Shown here: piece by piece, positions 38,653-51,619 of the stretch
Layout of the letters: every line of letters begins with the position of its first letter
Numbering within the stretch: the first letter of the stretch is position 1
Assembly: GCF_964340395.1 (NCBI RefSeq)
Contig: NC_135571.1
Location: forward strand, 12,816,046-12,880,045
Source of the DNA: Glandiceps talaboti
Lineage: Eukaryota; Hemichordata; Enteropneusta; Spengelidae
DNA: 64,000 nucleotides
Direction of reading: 5' to 3'
Notes under the pieces: model-generated
Told to the model about the DNA's origin: nothing
Databases searched by the model: none
Seen by the model: only the letters and a program-made list of their open reading frames with translations
Program-made: the position numbers and the translations under genes

Positions 38653-38658
38653 AATAAA
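38653..38658 (+). terminator. Candidate polyadenylation signal, Ly6/uPAR gene
   Basis: AATAAA 370 bp past the stop codon, just after a long poly-T. A second AATAAA lies at 38,843-38,848. Confidence 0.4.
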
Positions 38659-39057
38659 GACAACTTTTCACTAATAATCAGACTGGGTAAACTGTGTTTG
38701 TATACGAAAATATATTTTTTTTGTACTGCATATTTTTGCGTTTTTGTTTTTCTAACGAATTCAAAATTAGCGAAAGTAAGTCTTAAGCGAAAATATCCAG
38801 GCTTACAGTATGTGGTGGAAGGTTGGAGAATAATGTAGTGACAATAAAGAATATTGTTATCAATTTTGAATACGAGACAAATTCTAACAAAAGTTTGAAT
38901 ACCTGGTTAGACTTGAATTATGCAGTTGGTGTAGAAATACCGATTTACCATACTTTCTGCAGCAAAAAACTTCCATTGTAATTCTAGCATAATTTATATT
39001 TTAATAAACCCTATTGCAAAATTCGAAGCTAATGGCTACTCAAATAATTACGTTAAT

Positions 39058-39099
39058 GTGCATGCATGCATGCATGCATGCATGCATGCATGTGTGCGT

Positions 39100-39136
<37 letters not shown>
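39058..39136. repeat. (GCAT)n-(TG)n tract
   Basis: GCAT tetranucleotides then TG dinucleotides. Confidence 0.95.
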
Positions 39137-39141
<5 letters not shown>

Positions 39142-39336
39142 CTGTCTTCGTTAGCGTATAGTGTGTACTATAATATAGTGTCTAATATATGATATAGATT
39201 TTTGTCGAAGAAACGAAGAGTACACATCAGGACAATACGTGTTATTCACAAGTTATTTCAGTTGGCCATGGTTAGAACACTGAACGAAGGGGACGACACG
39301 TTAGTTTGACTCCTATACGGGTCACATCCCACCTCG

Positions 39337-39339
<3 letters not shown>

Positions 39340-39426
<87 letters not shown>

Positions 39427-39701
39427 TGACTTCAGTATAGCGCACCTAAACCATTGTCAGAATCAAGTCTCTTCCGTTTGCAAGCAAGACTACCTACTGT
39501 TGCGTACATACATACATACACACACACATACATACATACATACATACATACATACATACATGCATGCATGCATGCATGCATGCATGCATGCATGCATACA
39601 TACATACATACATACATACATACATACATACATACATACATACATACACGCGCACGCTCACACACACACACACACCCACACACACACACACAGACACAGA
39701 C

Positions 39702-39768
<67 letters not shown>
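39340..39768. repeat. Cluster of (CA)n, (CATA)n, (CATG)n, (CAGA)n arrays
   Basis: CA 39,343-39,424; CATA/CATG 39,506-39,650; CA 39,658-39,692; CAGA 39,693-39,740; CA to 39,765. Ends about 220 bp before the ABM-like start codon. Confidence 0.97.
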
Positions 39769-39985
39769 TTCATTATGCATTTGTTTACTTTGAAATTCAG
39801 TCTAGGAATCGTACGAGCAGTGTCTGTGTTTGCTTAAAGGCTCTGTATCACAATGTGCCATATATACATGTGTTTGCCCTCCCCTCTATTGTCTGGGTTT
39901 CAATGATTTGCAAATGAGATCACTCAACACTTTTGTGTCAAACTCAACCATAGACCCTACACGAAACATTTAATTCTTCTGCAAC

Positions 39986-42647
39986 ATGGCGTCCAGACGT
40001 ATTTGCACTCTGTTCAACTTCTTTGAGAGTTATGGCAAACAGACGTTGCCAGAGTTCCTGAAGAGCTGGAGAGGAACAACTGAGACGTTTCTACTTCCAC
40101 TAGATAATTTCATACGGACACAACTCCATGGGAATCTGGATCAATCGGGTGAGTATAACCACAGACAAGAAAGAAGTCTGTGGTACATGGTATACTGTGA
40201 CATGCAAATACAACCTACTACATACTATATACTATATACTATAACCTACTATACACTATATACTATGTATTTTAATTGTTTGTTAGTACTGCTCCTAACA
40301 ATCTTAGTCAGCCCCTGATACAAAAGGGATGCAATAAATCAATATAATAAATATACTTCCATTGTACTACCACAGACAATCTATACTTGTCTGTGGTACT
40401 ACCTAGTGCACACTTCTAGACAATTATTACAATTTCGTAGTTGTAACTTTGAAGAAAATATCTCCCTTGACTGTCCTACCCTAACCACAGACACGTGCCT
40501 GAACACATTTTCTTAATATCGACCTAGGAGCAGGTCACGACCCGAAGGCCTGTTGTGACGTCACACTACAGAAACTATTTGACTGACGACTACAGAAGCT
40601 TCGGGGGGGGGGGGGGTTCTTGCCTTACAACTCGTTGACGCTGCCGTTTATAAAATATCAATTTTCAGAATGCATATGATTAAAAATTATTTTTTAAAAG
40701 GCCGTTATTTAGCTTCCAAGACAGGTTAGGTAAAATAATTAGGGCAAAGAAGTCAGTCTACACATGTATACTCAAGTGACCTTGTAACATGATAGCTTCA
40801 CCTTGGGTAGTACAAGCTTGCTCTGAGCAAAATAAACAAAGTACTTCAGTAGTCTCGCGGTTACACAGTATATTGCCGTTGATCGGCTACAACCCCGCCC
40901 TCAACGACAAGAGGCTGGGTAACCAAGACGAAGTACATGTACTTCAGCGGTAGCGTAATGGAAATTTAGAACTGTGGCGCCGGAATTTGTCGACTATGAT
41001 GTCTTCCGTGAAGTGTAAATGAAATGTAGAGAATTTATGGTGTCTGCAAATATAGATTTTCGAAAAAAAATCGAGCAATTAAAGATTATTGAACGAATAA
41101 ATGCATGGTTATAACAAACAAAACAAACAGACAAACAAACAGACAAACAAACAGACAAACAAACAAACAAACAAACAAACAAAACAAGTCTTCGAAGAAA
41201 TGGCAATAATGTTTTTTCCATTCCAAAGGTGGTGCCTCCAAGTATCTATATTTTAACTACGGGCATTTCACAAATGATCAATTCGTTGGATTTCGTCCAG
41301 AGCTAGCTACCCCGGAATGGATTAGTGAAATCAAGGATGGAATACAGAAAGGATATGTTGCTTACCCAGGTAGGTCTAAACACTTGCATTCGGAACCCTT
41401 CCCCTTCCATGAAAGTAGTGACAATAGTATGCAGCCGTTTTCGCGTGTGGATAACTTTAGACTGAGAGATTAGCCGTTGAGGACGCTCTTCTATCCCTTT
41501 CTTGGAATCGCCCTACCATGTGGTATCTGTCTGTGGTTGCTTAAAGGGGCACATGCTGAGTTTAGACGTTTTTTGTGTGAACGTAACATCTGCTGCATAT
41601 TGAAACGGCATTAGCAGTATTCTACTTTGAAGCATATCTAACCACTACTTGGAATTGACTGAACTCAACCTGGTAGCAAGATATATGATCCTAAAAAACG
41701 ATCTGATGACGTAATTTACCATACGTATAAAAATGTCTAGTAGATCCCTACAAATATATAATGGGTTAAAGGCATACTGAACAAATCTAGATTACGCAAT
41801 GTTATTGTGGCCTTTCTAATGTGGTCGATTAGCAAATGAAACAGTATACTTTTACACTTGATATGGTTGCTATAAATGAGTGTAGTATATACAGAAAATG
41901 CTTCACTTTGGTGTTATGGGTTGTAATAGTAAATGAAACAGTATACTTTTACACTTGATATGGATGCTATAAATGATTGTGGTATATACAGAAAATGCTT
42001 CACTTTGGTGTTATGGGTTGTAATAGTAAATGAAACAGTATACTTTTACACTTGATATGGATGCTATAAATGATTGTGGTATATACAGAAAACGATTCAC
42101 TTTGGTGTTATGGATTGTATTGTGGTCTTGATATCATTAATATTATGTTTATTCCTTGTCTACATCCTTGAGTAGAATTATTCTGTAATTGTTAATTCTT
42201 TACTCTCCTAAGGAGGTTTCCAGGAGTTGGCAACAGCTGATGGAAATCCGATGTCACCTGATTTACCGAAGAAAGACACTTCCTTGTTTTTGGTGACCAA
42301 TTATAAGGTATTACTACTATAAGTAACCATGGAGATCTCAATAACAGATCCATGAAGTAACACACTGTTAAATCTACAGGCATTATGGGATTGATGTACA
42401 TTACCTAGCTTATAGTATTATAATGAGCTCAAAATTATTCATGATGTCATACACTTTCAGTCACATGATCAAGTGACACTTTTTGCTAGAAGTTGGAGTG
42501 TGAAGTTTAGTTTTCCTGGCTCTTCAATAAACCCATCCACACTACCCGACACTCGGGTTGGGGGAAACACATACCTTCCTTTCCCAACTGTCCAGTGTTT
42601 TCTGCAATACTGTTTTCACCTCCCGTAAGGGGAGGTTATGTTATGCT

Positions 42648-42680
<33 letters not shown>

Positions 42681-44435
42681 GTGTGTGTGTGTGTGTGTCT
42701 GTCTGTGTATGTATGTATGTACGTATGTACGTACGCGTGTGTCTGTTCTATTCTAGTTAGTAGTAGCTAGTTTGCATAATTAGTGTTTTAATTCTCAGCT
42801 GTTTATGTATATTATATTATACGTCACCTGTCACCAATCTCGCATTCTGATTGGTCGAGAGCCCTGCAGATACACAGGCGTATTTTTCACCAACAGCCTC
42901 CAACAGCCGTATTTTTGCTTGTTGTATCACGTGATCACTGCACGTCCCCTTGTAAACAAATCTAGCAGACAACTAGAAATACAGCTATAACCAGCATTTC
43001 CAATGCCAAATTTGTTGTCAACCGAACACAATATCACCGTTGTATAAATTGTAACAAGTCTTTGAACTGTACTTTTCATGTTACAGGGAAAAAGCCAAAC
43101 ATTTCACACAGAACGGCGAAAGTCCAGTGACGGCGAACTCGCGGTCGTCACGCGATCGTAAACATGAATTCCTAAATTTATGAAGGATATGAAAATTACC
43201 ACCACAGAGGGTGCAGTTTTTGCCTAACTAGAACAAGAAAGCATATCACGAACATTTTTGTACATTTAATGGAATACAGTACGCAAAACAAAGACGCACT
43301 CATTTTTCAGCTGATGGTTATAAGTTTGAATATATCGCTGAGTGATATGCAAATAGTAAACAATACGTCATACTACTGAGCAAACGCGCACTCTGATTGG
43401 ATGATAAAGTTAAGGCTGACGCGTAAACAACCGCATTGCAGTTATCGGAGTGGTGGATGATACTACGCTCAAAAGTATAACGCGGAAGTGATTTTATTTA
43501 AAATGAAACAGCATTTTTAGACATTCAAAAATTAATTCATCGTCGCAGGTGACGTATAAGTATGTTATTTGCCAAATACTGTTCCACATCTTGCTGCTCG
43601 AGTTAATTTTTCCGGTATAACGGCTCGCCTCCGGCTCTCCGTTATTACCGGAAAAATTACCTCTCGCAGCAAGATATGGAACGGTATTTGGCAAATAACA
43701 TATACATATAAATCACTATTATACTTGTATATGCAAAGAATACTAGACCCAACCTTCAATATCACATGGGAACTATCTAGTTCTCGACACTCTCTCTAAA
43801 AACCTCTTTGAGAATTTATCATGTATGTTAACTCTCTATAGTCCGTATGTACAAGTCTCCATTATTGCCTGAGTTCAAAAAACGAACTATAGAAAGCAAC
43901 ATTCACAACAGACCTTCTGTACGTCACTCTGACTGATGCAAAGGGTTTAACTTAAAACTTTATAGATCTTTGACAAAAAAAATCACATTATTTGTCTTTT
44001 CGAAATCATGTTTGAAGGTACTGATGCAAAAAAAGAGAGTTAAAACTGATACATTGGGCATAAAAACATCAAATCTGGCTACCTTGTTGATCTGGCAATA
44101 TTTGCAATGTTTCATTTCTCATTCAGGTCACAGAGGGCGCTAATCTGGAAGACCTGGAAGCTACTTGGCAGGATTGGACTGGACTGACAAGTTTTAAAGA
44201 AAATGCAGACCTAGGCTTTTCAAATGCTGGATTGTACAAACGATTCAGTGATGAACGAAGAAGCCCTTTCCAATACGTTATGAGAGCTGAATTTACAGAG
44301 CTTGGAGCAAAGACAGATGAAGGATGGAAGTTAGTCGAAAAGGTTCGCAACTTGAAGGTTCCTGACAAGATAACAGCAGACACATCGCTGTACAAAGCGA
44401 TATCTGAGTGTATCTATGAAGGAAAGGCAAACTAG
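39986..44435 (+). CDS. Tandem ABM-like (dimeric alpha/beta barrel) domain protein (4 exons)
   Basis: Exons 39986-40148, 41229-41369, 42213-42307 and 44127-44435 join in phases 1, 1 and 0 at consensus sites, giving 235 residues. No signal peptide or membrane segment is seen, so a cytosolic protein is likely. Two halves share the same layout. In each, a beta strand is followed by a helix with a W (residues ~8-45: FNFFESYG, FLKSWRG; ~126-165: LFLVTNYK, LEATWQDW), then an L-x-[GR] strand (TQLHGNLD; AGLYKRFS) and a Y-x-[FA] strand (YLYFNYGHF; FQYVMRAEF). This is the pattern of antibiotic-biosynthesis-monooxygenase-like ferredoxin-fold domains, which normally dimerise. Here two would sit in one chain. 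Many members are enzymes or haem/quinone binders, and many are uncharacterised. The family call is by eye. The gene model itself is firm. Neighbour: converges with the phosphatase gene. Confidence 0.8.
41115..41185. repeat. (AAAC)n/(AGAC)n microsatellite
   Basis: Tetranucleotide run in ABM-like intron 1, 45 bp before exon 2. Confidence 0.93.
41850..42120 (+). repeat. 69-bp satellite family, locus 2 (in ABM-like gene intron 2)
   Basis: Three units, each extended by AATAGTAAATGAAACAGTAT to give a ~96-bp period. Confidence 0.9.
42648..42735. repeat. (GTCT)n-(GT)n-(GTAT)n tract in ABM-like intron 3
   Basis: Compound microsatellite. Confidence 0.95.
42817..43559. mobile_element. 743-bp TIR element (TTATACGTCACCTG) in ABM-like intron 3
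   Basis: Perfect 14-bp TIRs TTATACGTCACCTG / CAGGTGACGTATAA. TCTGATTGGTCGAGA lies about 30 bp inside, as in the 60,849 element. CpG-rich for this window. No long ORF. Confidence 0.8.
43561..43702. repeat. 142-bp near-perfect hairpin abutting the TIR element
   Basis: Arms of about 64 bp (TATGTTATTTGCCAAATACT and its inverse, AGTTAATTTTTCCGGTATAA) with about six mismatches and a short GC-rich loop. Confidence 0.88.
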
Positions 44436-44440
44436 AAGTG

Positions 44441-44535
44441 TAGGAAAATATGAGTGACCTAAGGGGCCTTGTCAATATGAGTCACTACGTCATGAGTATT
44501 TTCTGACTGAATGTAGAAAAATATTGGAGAATAAC
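44441..44535. mobile_element. Fold-back MITE, family A copy 4 (left arm truncated)
   Basis: It begins six bases after the ABM-like gene stop codon, so it forms part of that gene's 3' UTR if transcribed. It contains GAGTGACCTAAGGGGCC and ends AGAAAAATATTGGAGAATAA. Confidence 0.65.
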
Positions 44536-44733
44536 ATAATTATACCAACACAAGTAACATCAAAGAAAAATTGGGGGAAGTAATGGCAATCTTGAACGTT
44601 TTGACTCATATTTCGTACACAGTAGAACAGTGACTTAGACACACATTGTCATGACATAGACACACATTGTCATAATGTAGAACAACCAGAGTATATATTC
44701 CATATTTTCTGTTCAACCTGGCTCATGCATGGT
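44531..44733. repeat. Dispersed repeat, copy 2
   Basis: Same orientation as 216-437 and also directly downstream of a family A palindrome. Confidence 0.7.
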
Positions 44734-45214
44734 ATAATAGACATTATTGGCCAATAATTTCCTTCATTCAGGTTTGGACAATGTGACTTGGTTTTAAGCC
44801 TTAGGAAACAGTTACTACATAACAACCCTTGTGGTAATAGACATCTACTAGTGGGTTCATAGCCAGGTAATAAGTGGATATTATAACACATCATAAACTC
44901 AATTCTCGGTCATGATTGGTCAATGCAACATCACATGTGTATTAATAAGTGGATATTATTACATAGAGACAGACATACACTACTTCTTACAATCAAAGAT
45001 GGAAGATAGAAACATGTCATATGAAAATTGTCAAAGACACAGATGTAGTTTTCAGTTGTTTTATTTGTGATATGTATAAAAACCTGAAGAATTACTAGTA
45101 TATAACAGTAAAGCATGCCATCATCAACTTTTGTAAGTGTCTTTTTTCTGTCTGTTAGAACAGTTTGAAACCTTTCCTCATATCTCACCTACTAAGGTGA
45201 AAAAAACTAAATAA

Positions 45215-45493
45215 TTGTGTGTATCCAATAAAATGGCCTCGGAAAATACGGCAGGCAGGTAGGTCGGGATTTTATTTTATTTTATCTTTTTAAAGGTTTT
45301 TATTTTTGAAAAATATTGCTTTGACCCAAAAACAAACGAAATGTCAATCAGAATAACTCTTCTGTGAGAAAACAGATGTGCATGAAGGTCAAGAAGACAA
45401 AGAATTTCTTATCTTTTTATTTAAAATGTTAAACAATATTGTTTAGGGTCGGAGGCTGAAACTAGGATGGGATGGGTTATTGGAAACACACAA
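45215..45493. mobile_element. 279-bp TIR element, TTGTGTGTATCCAATAA termini
   Basis: Left TTGTGTGTATCCAATAA, right TTATTGGAAACACACAA (inverse with one mismatch). T-rich/A-rich interior. The TTGTG ends are shared with the 34,292 element. Confidence 0.75.
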
Positions 45494-45599
45494 TTTTTTT
45501 ATTTTGCCTAATTAAAATATCTTTCAGTTTCCTTTAAATTGTGTTTGTACATTCATACATATCAATAACCTAACTCTATTACATTATGATAATTATAAC

Positions 45600-46300
45600 C
45601 AACGCAACCCTGACAGTATGACCCCTCTGGGTGCATGAACTATAACCCTAAGTTTCACGTACTATGATCCCCAAAGTTCATGAACTATGACCCTAAGGTT
45701 CATGAACTATGACCCCCAAAGTTCATGAACTATGACCCTAAGGTTCATGTACTATGACCCCAAGGTTCATGAACTATGACCCTAAGGTTCATGAACTATG
45801 ATCCCCTTAATGTTTATGTACTGTGACCCAAGGTTCATAAACAAGGACCTGATGGTTCATGTACGATGACCTTCAGGTCCATGAACTATGACCCTAATGT
45901 TCATGCACTATGACCATACAGTTAATGTACTATGACCATACAGTTAATGAACTATGACCCTAAGGTTCATGTAGTATGACCCTAAGGTTCATGAACTATG
46001 ACCCTAAGGTTCATGTACTATGACCATACAGTTAATGTACTATGACCATACAGTTAATGAACTATGACCCTAAGGTTCATGTAGTATGACCCTAAGGTTC
46101 ATGAACTATGACCCTAAGGTTCATGTACTATGACCCTAAGGTTCATGTAGTATGACCCTAAGGTTCATGTACTATGACCCTAAGGATCATGAACTATGAC
46201 CCTAAGGTTCATGTACTATGACCCTAAGGTTCATGAACTATGACCCTAAGGTTCATGAACTATGACCCTAAGGTTCATGTACTATGACCCTAAGGTCATA
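45600..46300. repeat. 22-bp minisatellite, ~31 units
   Basis: Unit GGTTCATGAACTATGACCCT plus AA, alternating [A/T]AC variants. The inner GTTCATGAAC is a perfect palindrome. One ~110-bp block (about 45,915-46,020) is duplicated in tandem. Confidence 0.95.
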
Positions 46301-46647
46301 GTGCAGTGTGAATGTTGTATGAGCTGTCATAAAATACAAAAAATCTTAAATCAGAATTACATATACACAATCTTGTCAAATAAAACTAAAACTAAAAGTC
46401 CACAAATTTCACAATTAAGATACTATCTAAGACTAGACATTCGTCAAAACACCATGTGTTATTATTTTAATAATTTAATTCATGATAATTATAAATTCAA
46501 GGATTTCATCCACCATTGTCACCCAATCAGGTAAATACTAAAGACTACAAAAATACAAAATATTGAAACATCATGTAAAAATAAGAAAATCAAATTATTC
46601 ACAATATTTTTTCAGCCAAAGTCTGGTAATTTATCAAAGTACACACA

Positions 46648-46895
46648 ATTGGGAACTTGCAAACCCGCCATGTTGAATGTTGCATCATGGGAAATGGGAT
46701 AATAAATACTAATCAATTAGTATTGTAAACAATATTGTTACATTGTTTGTAACCACAAATAATCAATGCATAGTTACCCTGACCATTGTGGGAGGTTTAT
46801 TTTATCGGTAGCTCCAGATAAGTTATTACGATAACCACAGATAATCCCACAGTCCTTTGCGTCTGGGCATGCTCAGTCTGGATTGCAAATTCTCT
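46648..46895. repeat. ~260-bp dispersed repeat, copy 2
   Basis: Direct copy of 17,125-17,395. It lies between the convergent ABM-like and phosphatase genes. Confidence 0.8.
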
Positions 46896-47068
46896 GTTGA
46901 CAACAAATGTTCTTAACATCAGAAGCAGAAACTATTCTGTCTGTCTATTTGACTGTAATCTACATAATGGCCTCTGTTTGAACATTTTGAACTAGTCACA
47001 AATTCTAACTTCATGATCTTGCAGACACTGACCTACAGAGCTGCAGTACAGGTAAACATACATCTATA

Positions 47069-47529
47069 ATAGAGAGGTTTAGATACACGTTAGAACACGT
47101 ACACGTACGAGAGCATTGTCATGCAGGCGTACAAGTAATGACGCATAGAAAATTGTGTTTAGTTATGCGTTCTAAACACAAAAGTGAAAAACAGTGGAAT
47201 GTGAACACGCACGTTGACATCTTCTGTCCAAAAGGCCAGACTCATGCTTTTGTTTTCTAAATTTGTCCGTATTTTTGCCATTTTTCCTGCGACTACCCAA
47301 ACCAAAAACCAAACAATAGTTTAAAGTTATGCTTCCGAACTTTGATATAAAAAATATGACATTTAATGGACGAAAATGACAAAAACTCAACACGTAATTA
47401 CAGTTACGTGTAGACCGCCATTTTGACGTAGCGTCGTTTGATACAGAACGCCTGAGTTGCTCCAAATCACATGACTATGACGCTACACGTATAGAACACA
47501 CTTAAATACGCGCATCTAAACCTCTCTAT
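47069..47529. mobile_element. 461-bp TIR element (ATAGAGAGGTTTAGAT)
   Basis: 16-bp perfect termini ATAGAGAGGTTTAGAT / ATCTAAACCTCTCTAT. Interior rich in CpG and ACGTA words. Lies just past the phosphatase polyadenylation candidate. Confidence 0.78.
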
Positions 47530-47556
47530 CATCCTACACTACAATACACGCTTGTA

Positions 47557-47562
47557 TTTATT
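47557..47562 (-). terminator. Candidate polyadenylation signal, acid phosphatase gene
   Basis: AATAAA on the minus strand, 174 bp past the phosphatase stop codon. Confidence 0.4.
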
Positions 47563-47735
47563 CAAACAATCAAGTGACAGGCAGTCTAGTTACACACATT
47601 TGAAATGAACTGCATAGTTTTGTGACAACGTAATAGAAAGAATAGAATCTCAGTGAAAAATGAACTTTGATAAAGATATGTAATACACACATACATACAG
47701 AAACGGTCTGTACTGTGCTATGTTTCTTGGAACGA

Positions 47736-50700
47736 TTATGCATAGGGATTATTCAATGATCTTGAGTACGGGTTCTTCTTGCGACATTTACAATATATGC
47801 CTAACAAAGCAGCGATGATGATAACGGCTAGTGCTGCAGATATTCCAATGATCAGAGCTATGGAGAAAACAAAAAGAGACTATAGTCAAAAAACTTGATT
47901 TATTCAAAAACAGAATGAAGCTACAACACTGGTGATCGAGCCTTCGTTTTTCTAAGAAAGCCATAAACTAAATCTATTGTTCTTCAATGTGGTACATTAC
48001 ACAAGTGGGTGATATATTCCTCTGTTGTGTGATTCTAATCAGCCTGTGATCAAGATAGTGTAAACATGGAAGTCCCAAACAGTACACTGCAAGTTTACGC
48101 AAATTGCAAATATTATAGTCTCCCCTACTGAGACTATAATAGGCCAACAGGAAATTGAGAATACAGCGCCCTCGCTCAAATTGGGGGTATCATCACTTCA
48201 TAGTACTGTTTCTTAAGAGCTTTGTCCCTTGGTATTCTGTTGAAGTGTAAATCAGGGATATTTTTCGTATTGTTCAGACATTGAGGAAAGCAGCAGTGCT
48301 CTATGATTAACCAAGTAACCTATACCATGTATACCACCAATGTACATACAAACAGGAAGTAGAGCGCCACCATGGCAAATTTTGGAAGGGCCTATTAAAC
48401 CAAAGTCCATTCAATCATAGACTGTGGAGGAGAATTTTCACAGTCTATAATTCAGTAGCTTATCACTGTTGTATCAACATGACACGACAATAGTTTTAGT
48501 TTGTGTCTGAAACTTAGTAATATAACATTTCTGTTGGTATTGATAGATAAAGTGAATATGGCCTTGCATCTTTGATAGTGGCCTGACTCAAGAGCATAGC
48601 CCAATGGCCTAGAACCAACTCAAGAGCATAGCCCAATGGCCTAGAACCAACTCAAGAGCATAGCCCAATGGCCTAGAACCAACTCAAGAGCATAGCCCAA
48701 TGGCCTAGAACCAACTCAAGAGCATAGCCCAATGGCCTAGAACCAACTCAAGAGCATAGCCCAATGGCCTAGAACCAACTCAAGAGCATAGCCCAATGGC
48801 CTAGAACCAACTCAAGAGCATAGCCCAATGGCCTAGAACCAACTCAAGAGCATAGCCCAATGGCCTAGAACCAACTCAAGAGCATAGCCCAATGGCCTAG
48901 AACCAACTCAAGAGCATAGCCCAATGGCCTGGCCCAATAGCCAAGCCCAGGATCCCAGCCAAAGAGCCCAGTCCAATGGCCCAACCCAATGGCAGAGCCG
49001 AAGAGCCAAGTCCGATGGCCTGACCCAATGGCCAAGCCCTGGAGCACAGTCTAATGGCCCAACCCAATGGCCAAGCTGTGGCGTCCAACCCAATGGCTTG
49101 ACCCAATGGCCAAGCTGTGGCGTCCAACCCAATGGCAAACCCAATAGACCAGGATTTAACATAATGCTTCATTATTTTAGACTCACCTAATCCAAATCCT
49201 GTTGTATTAATCTCATTACCACAATCTCTACTGAGATTATCAGTATATGCACCTTCTACTATTTGTAAAAATTTTGGCAAAGGACAGGCAAATTCACAAC
49301 CTGGGATGGTTAGTTTAACTGGATCCAGCTGTATATCCTCAGGATTGGTGTCATTTCGATAATGGATTTCCACAGTATAATTCCTGCAATTTAAAGGAAT
49401 CCGTTATAATATGGAATTCTGACCAGCAATACAACTGGAGACGGCCAAGATTTAAGAAATGGTCTTGAGAGAATGGCGGAAGGAAGTTAGAGACTAGGAG
49501 TAGCAGACATAGAAAGGAAGATTGTTCCAATATGTACGGCTGATGTGAGAGGAAGTAGATTTCACGAGGCAAAACACTGCCGACATCAGACTGTGGACGA
49601 ATGAAATTTGTTACAAACAGGGAAAGTTATCAAATGAATTGGATTGATAACACTTGGCTCCACATGTTGGAAGTACAAAAACTTGTATCGCATTCCATCA
49701 TATGATAAGAACAGTTGTATGGCCTCTTTACATAATAGTTCAAACTCACAAAGTACAGAGACTTGTATTACATTCCATCATTTGATAAGAACCACTTTAT
49801 GGCCTCTTTATGTGTACATGAAATGCCAGGTGAACTGGAAATTTGTTTGTGAATGTGAACTATTATGTAAAGTGGCCATAAAACTGTCTTGGTACTTTCA
49901 AAATGCTGTGCCAAGTGTTATTAATCCAATTCAGTTGTTTCCTTTCCCTGATTGTAACAGGTTCTGTTTGTCCAAGGTCTGATGTCGGCAGTTGTAGAAT
50001 AAGAAATTTCCATTCCATTCATATTCATTCATACATGCATTAACTAACTTTCTGAAGTTAGTGAATCACCATTAGTAATAAATGTACATCTACACAGAAC
50101 TCACCCATTTATCTCTTTGTATAGTTCCACCATAACACAACCAGCTAAAGGTGGTATTTCACCATTAGAGACATTCAGAGAGACAAGAAGACCAGCAACG
50201 ACGCTGTCATGCTGAAAGGTAAGGGGAACATTAAAAAATATTACACAAACATCATACAAATTAAAAATTTACGGGTTTTCTTCTTTCAGGAAATCATATT
50301 TTAGGTTTTCCTAACATTTTCTAGATCTTCCTATTGGAAAACAACATAGACCAAGTCCTTGTATGAAACTCAATAAATTGTACAAGATTAATAAATGTGT
50401 AAAATCTTTGTTATTGTATGTACAATAACAAACTTTTAACAAATTTTTTTAAAAAGCTATTTGCAATTTATCTAGTTACAAATAATGACTTTGCATATGT
50501 TGTTTTCCGTTCATGATTTTTCAAGTAGGATGCCATGCTAAAATTGTTTTATAAATTAAAAATCCAAAATAAATACCCAACCCTCATCCATATGATCACT
50601 TTAAGTATGGCTGCCTTTACCAGGTTCTACAATAAGATTTATTAGCAAGACTGCCAAATCAAATGAAACTACAACTTACTGCAGAATACATAAACATCTT

Positions 50701-51567
50701 TGTTGGAGTGGCAGGCATGAGTGGAGTTCCCTGAGTTTTATTTGAAATGTTTTCAACAAACTGTCTCAGTATATTTCCTGAAATACATAATGGAAAAGAA
50801 AATTTGTTTTAAAACAATCATCAAATCAACGCAAGCTGATTGTATAAAGCCCAAAATAAAAAGAACTGTTTCTGGTCAGCGCATGCATCACTTAAATACC
50901 CTCACATCAGTTTTTGTGTGTGTTTGTCTATACCATGCACTCTGCAGATCTGAGGGGAAATACAAAAATAACCCTCCCTATACAGTGAAGACAACTGCAG
51001 AGCCAATCAAGAACAAGCAAATGACATCTGCCCAACATACGCACTTGCTCTAAAGTACTAAATGAAAAGAACAGTAACTGCCATAAATAGTAGACTGAGT
51101 GACAGGTTTGTTGAGGAGCAAAAAATTAAAATTACTAAATAAAAAATCGCGACGTTGCACCACTTTAGACAGACTGTCCTGACCAGATATAATTCTTTTT
51201 TTTTTTTTGGCCTGAGCTTTTTTCACTTGAAAGAAAATACTGACATAAAATTCTAGTATCATTTTATCGTTAATGCAATTCTTCAATTGGCATTACAACA
51301 TGATGTAGTATTGGTTGTACACTTGATGGCGAAATATTGGTTTCCTTAAAATGTTTAGTATACACATACATGTAATAAATTATTATATATGTACCCGAGA
51401 TTACTTGCACTGGTGCACACATATTAGTGGTATTTACACTGTAGTGCAATAATGAAAACATTATTACATACCTGCATGCAAATGATATGCAAATGAGGAT
51501 GTGATCATTTCTTACACTTGAAATTAAACAGTATGGATTTTATGGAAATTTACTGTTTCGGATAACA

Positions 51568-51619
<52 letters not shown>

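Noticed and set aside
43494-43799. Similar ORFs on opposite strands (MPNTVP-type)
   Set aside because: They arise because the sequence is a hairpin whose two arms encode the same peptide.
44123-44475. Minus-strand ORFs over ABM-like exon 4
   Set aside because: Shadows of the plus-strand exon, which has the acceptor, phase and stop expected.
48897-49373. Single long ORF joining phosphatase exon 9 to a W/G/L-rich repeat
   Set aside because: The GTGAGT donor at 49,187 ends the exon. The repeat part is read-through into an intronic minisatellite. Splicing to 47,857 gives the expected membrane span.
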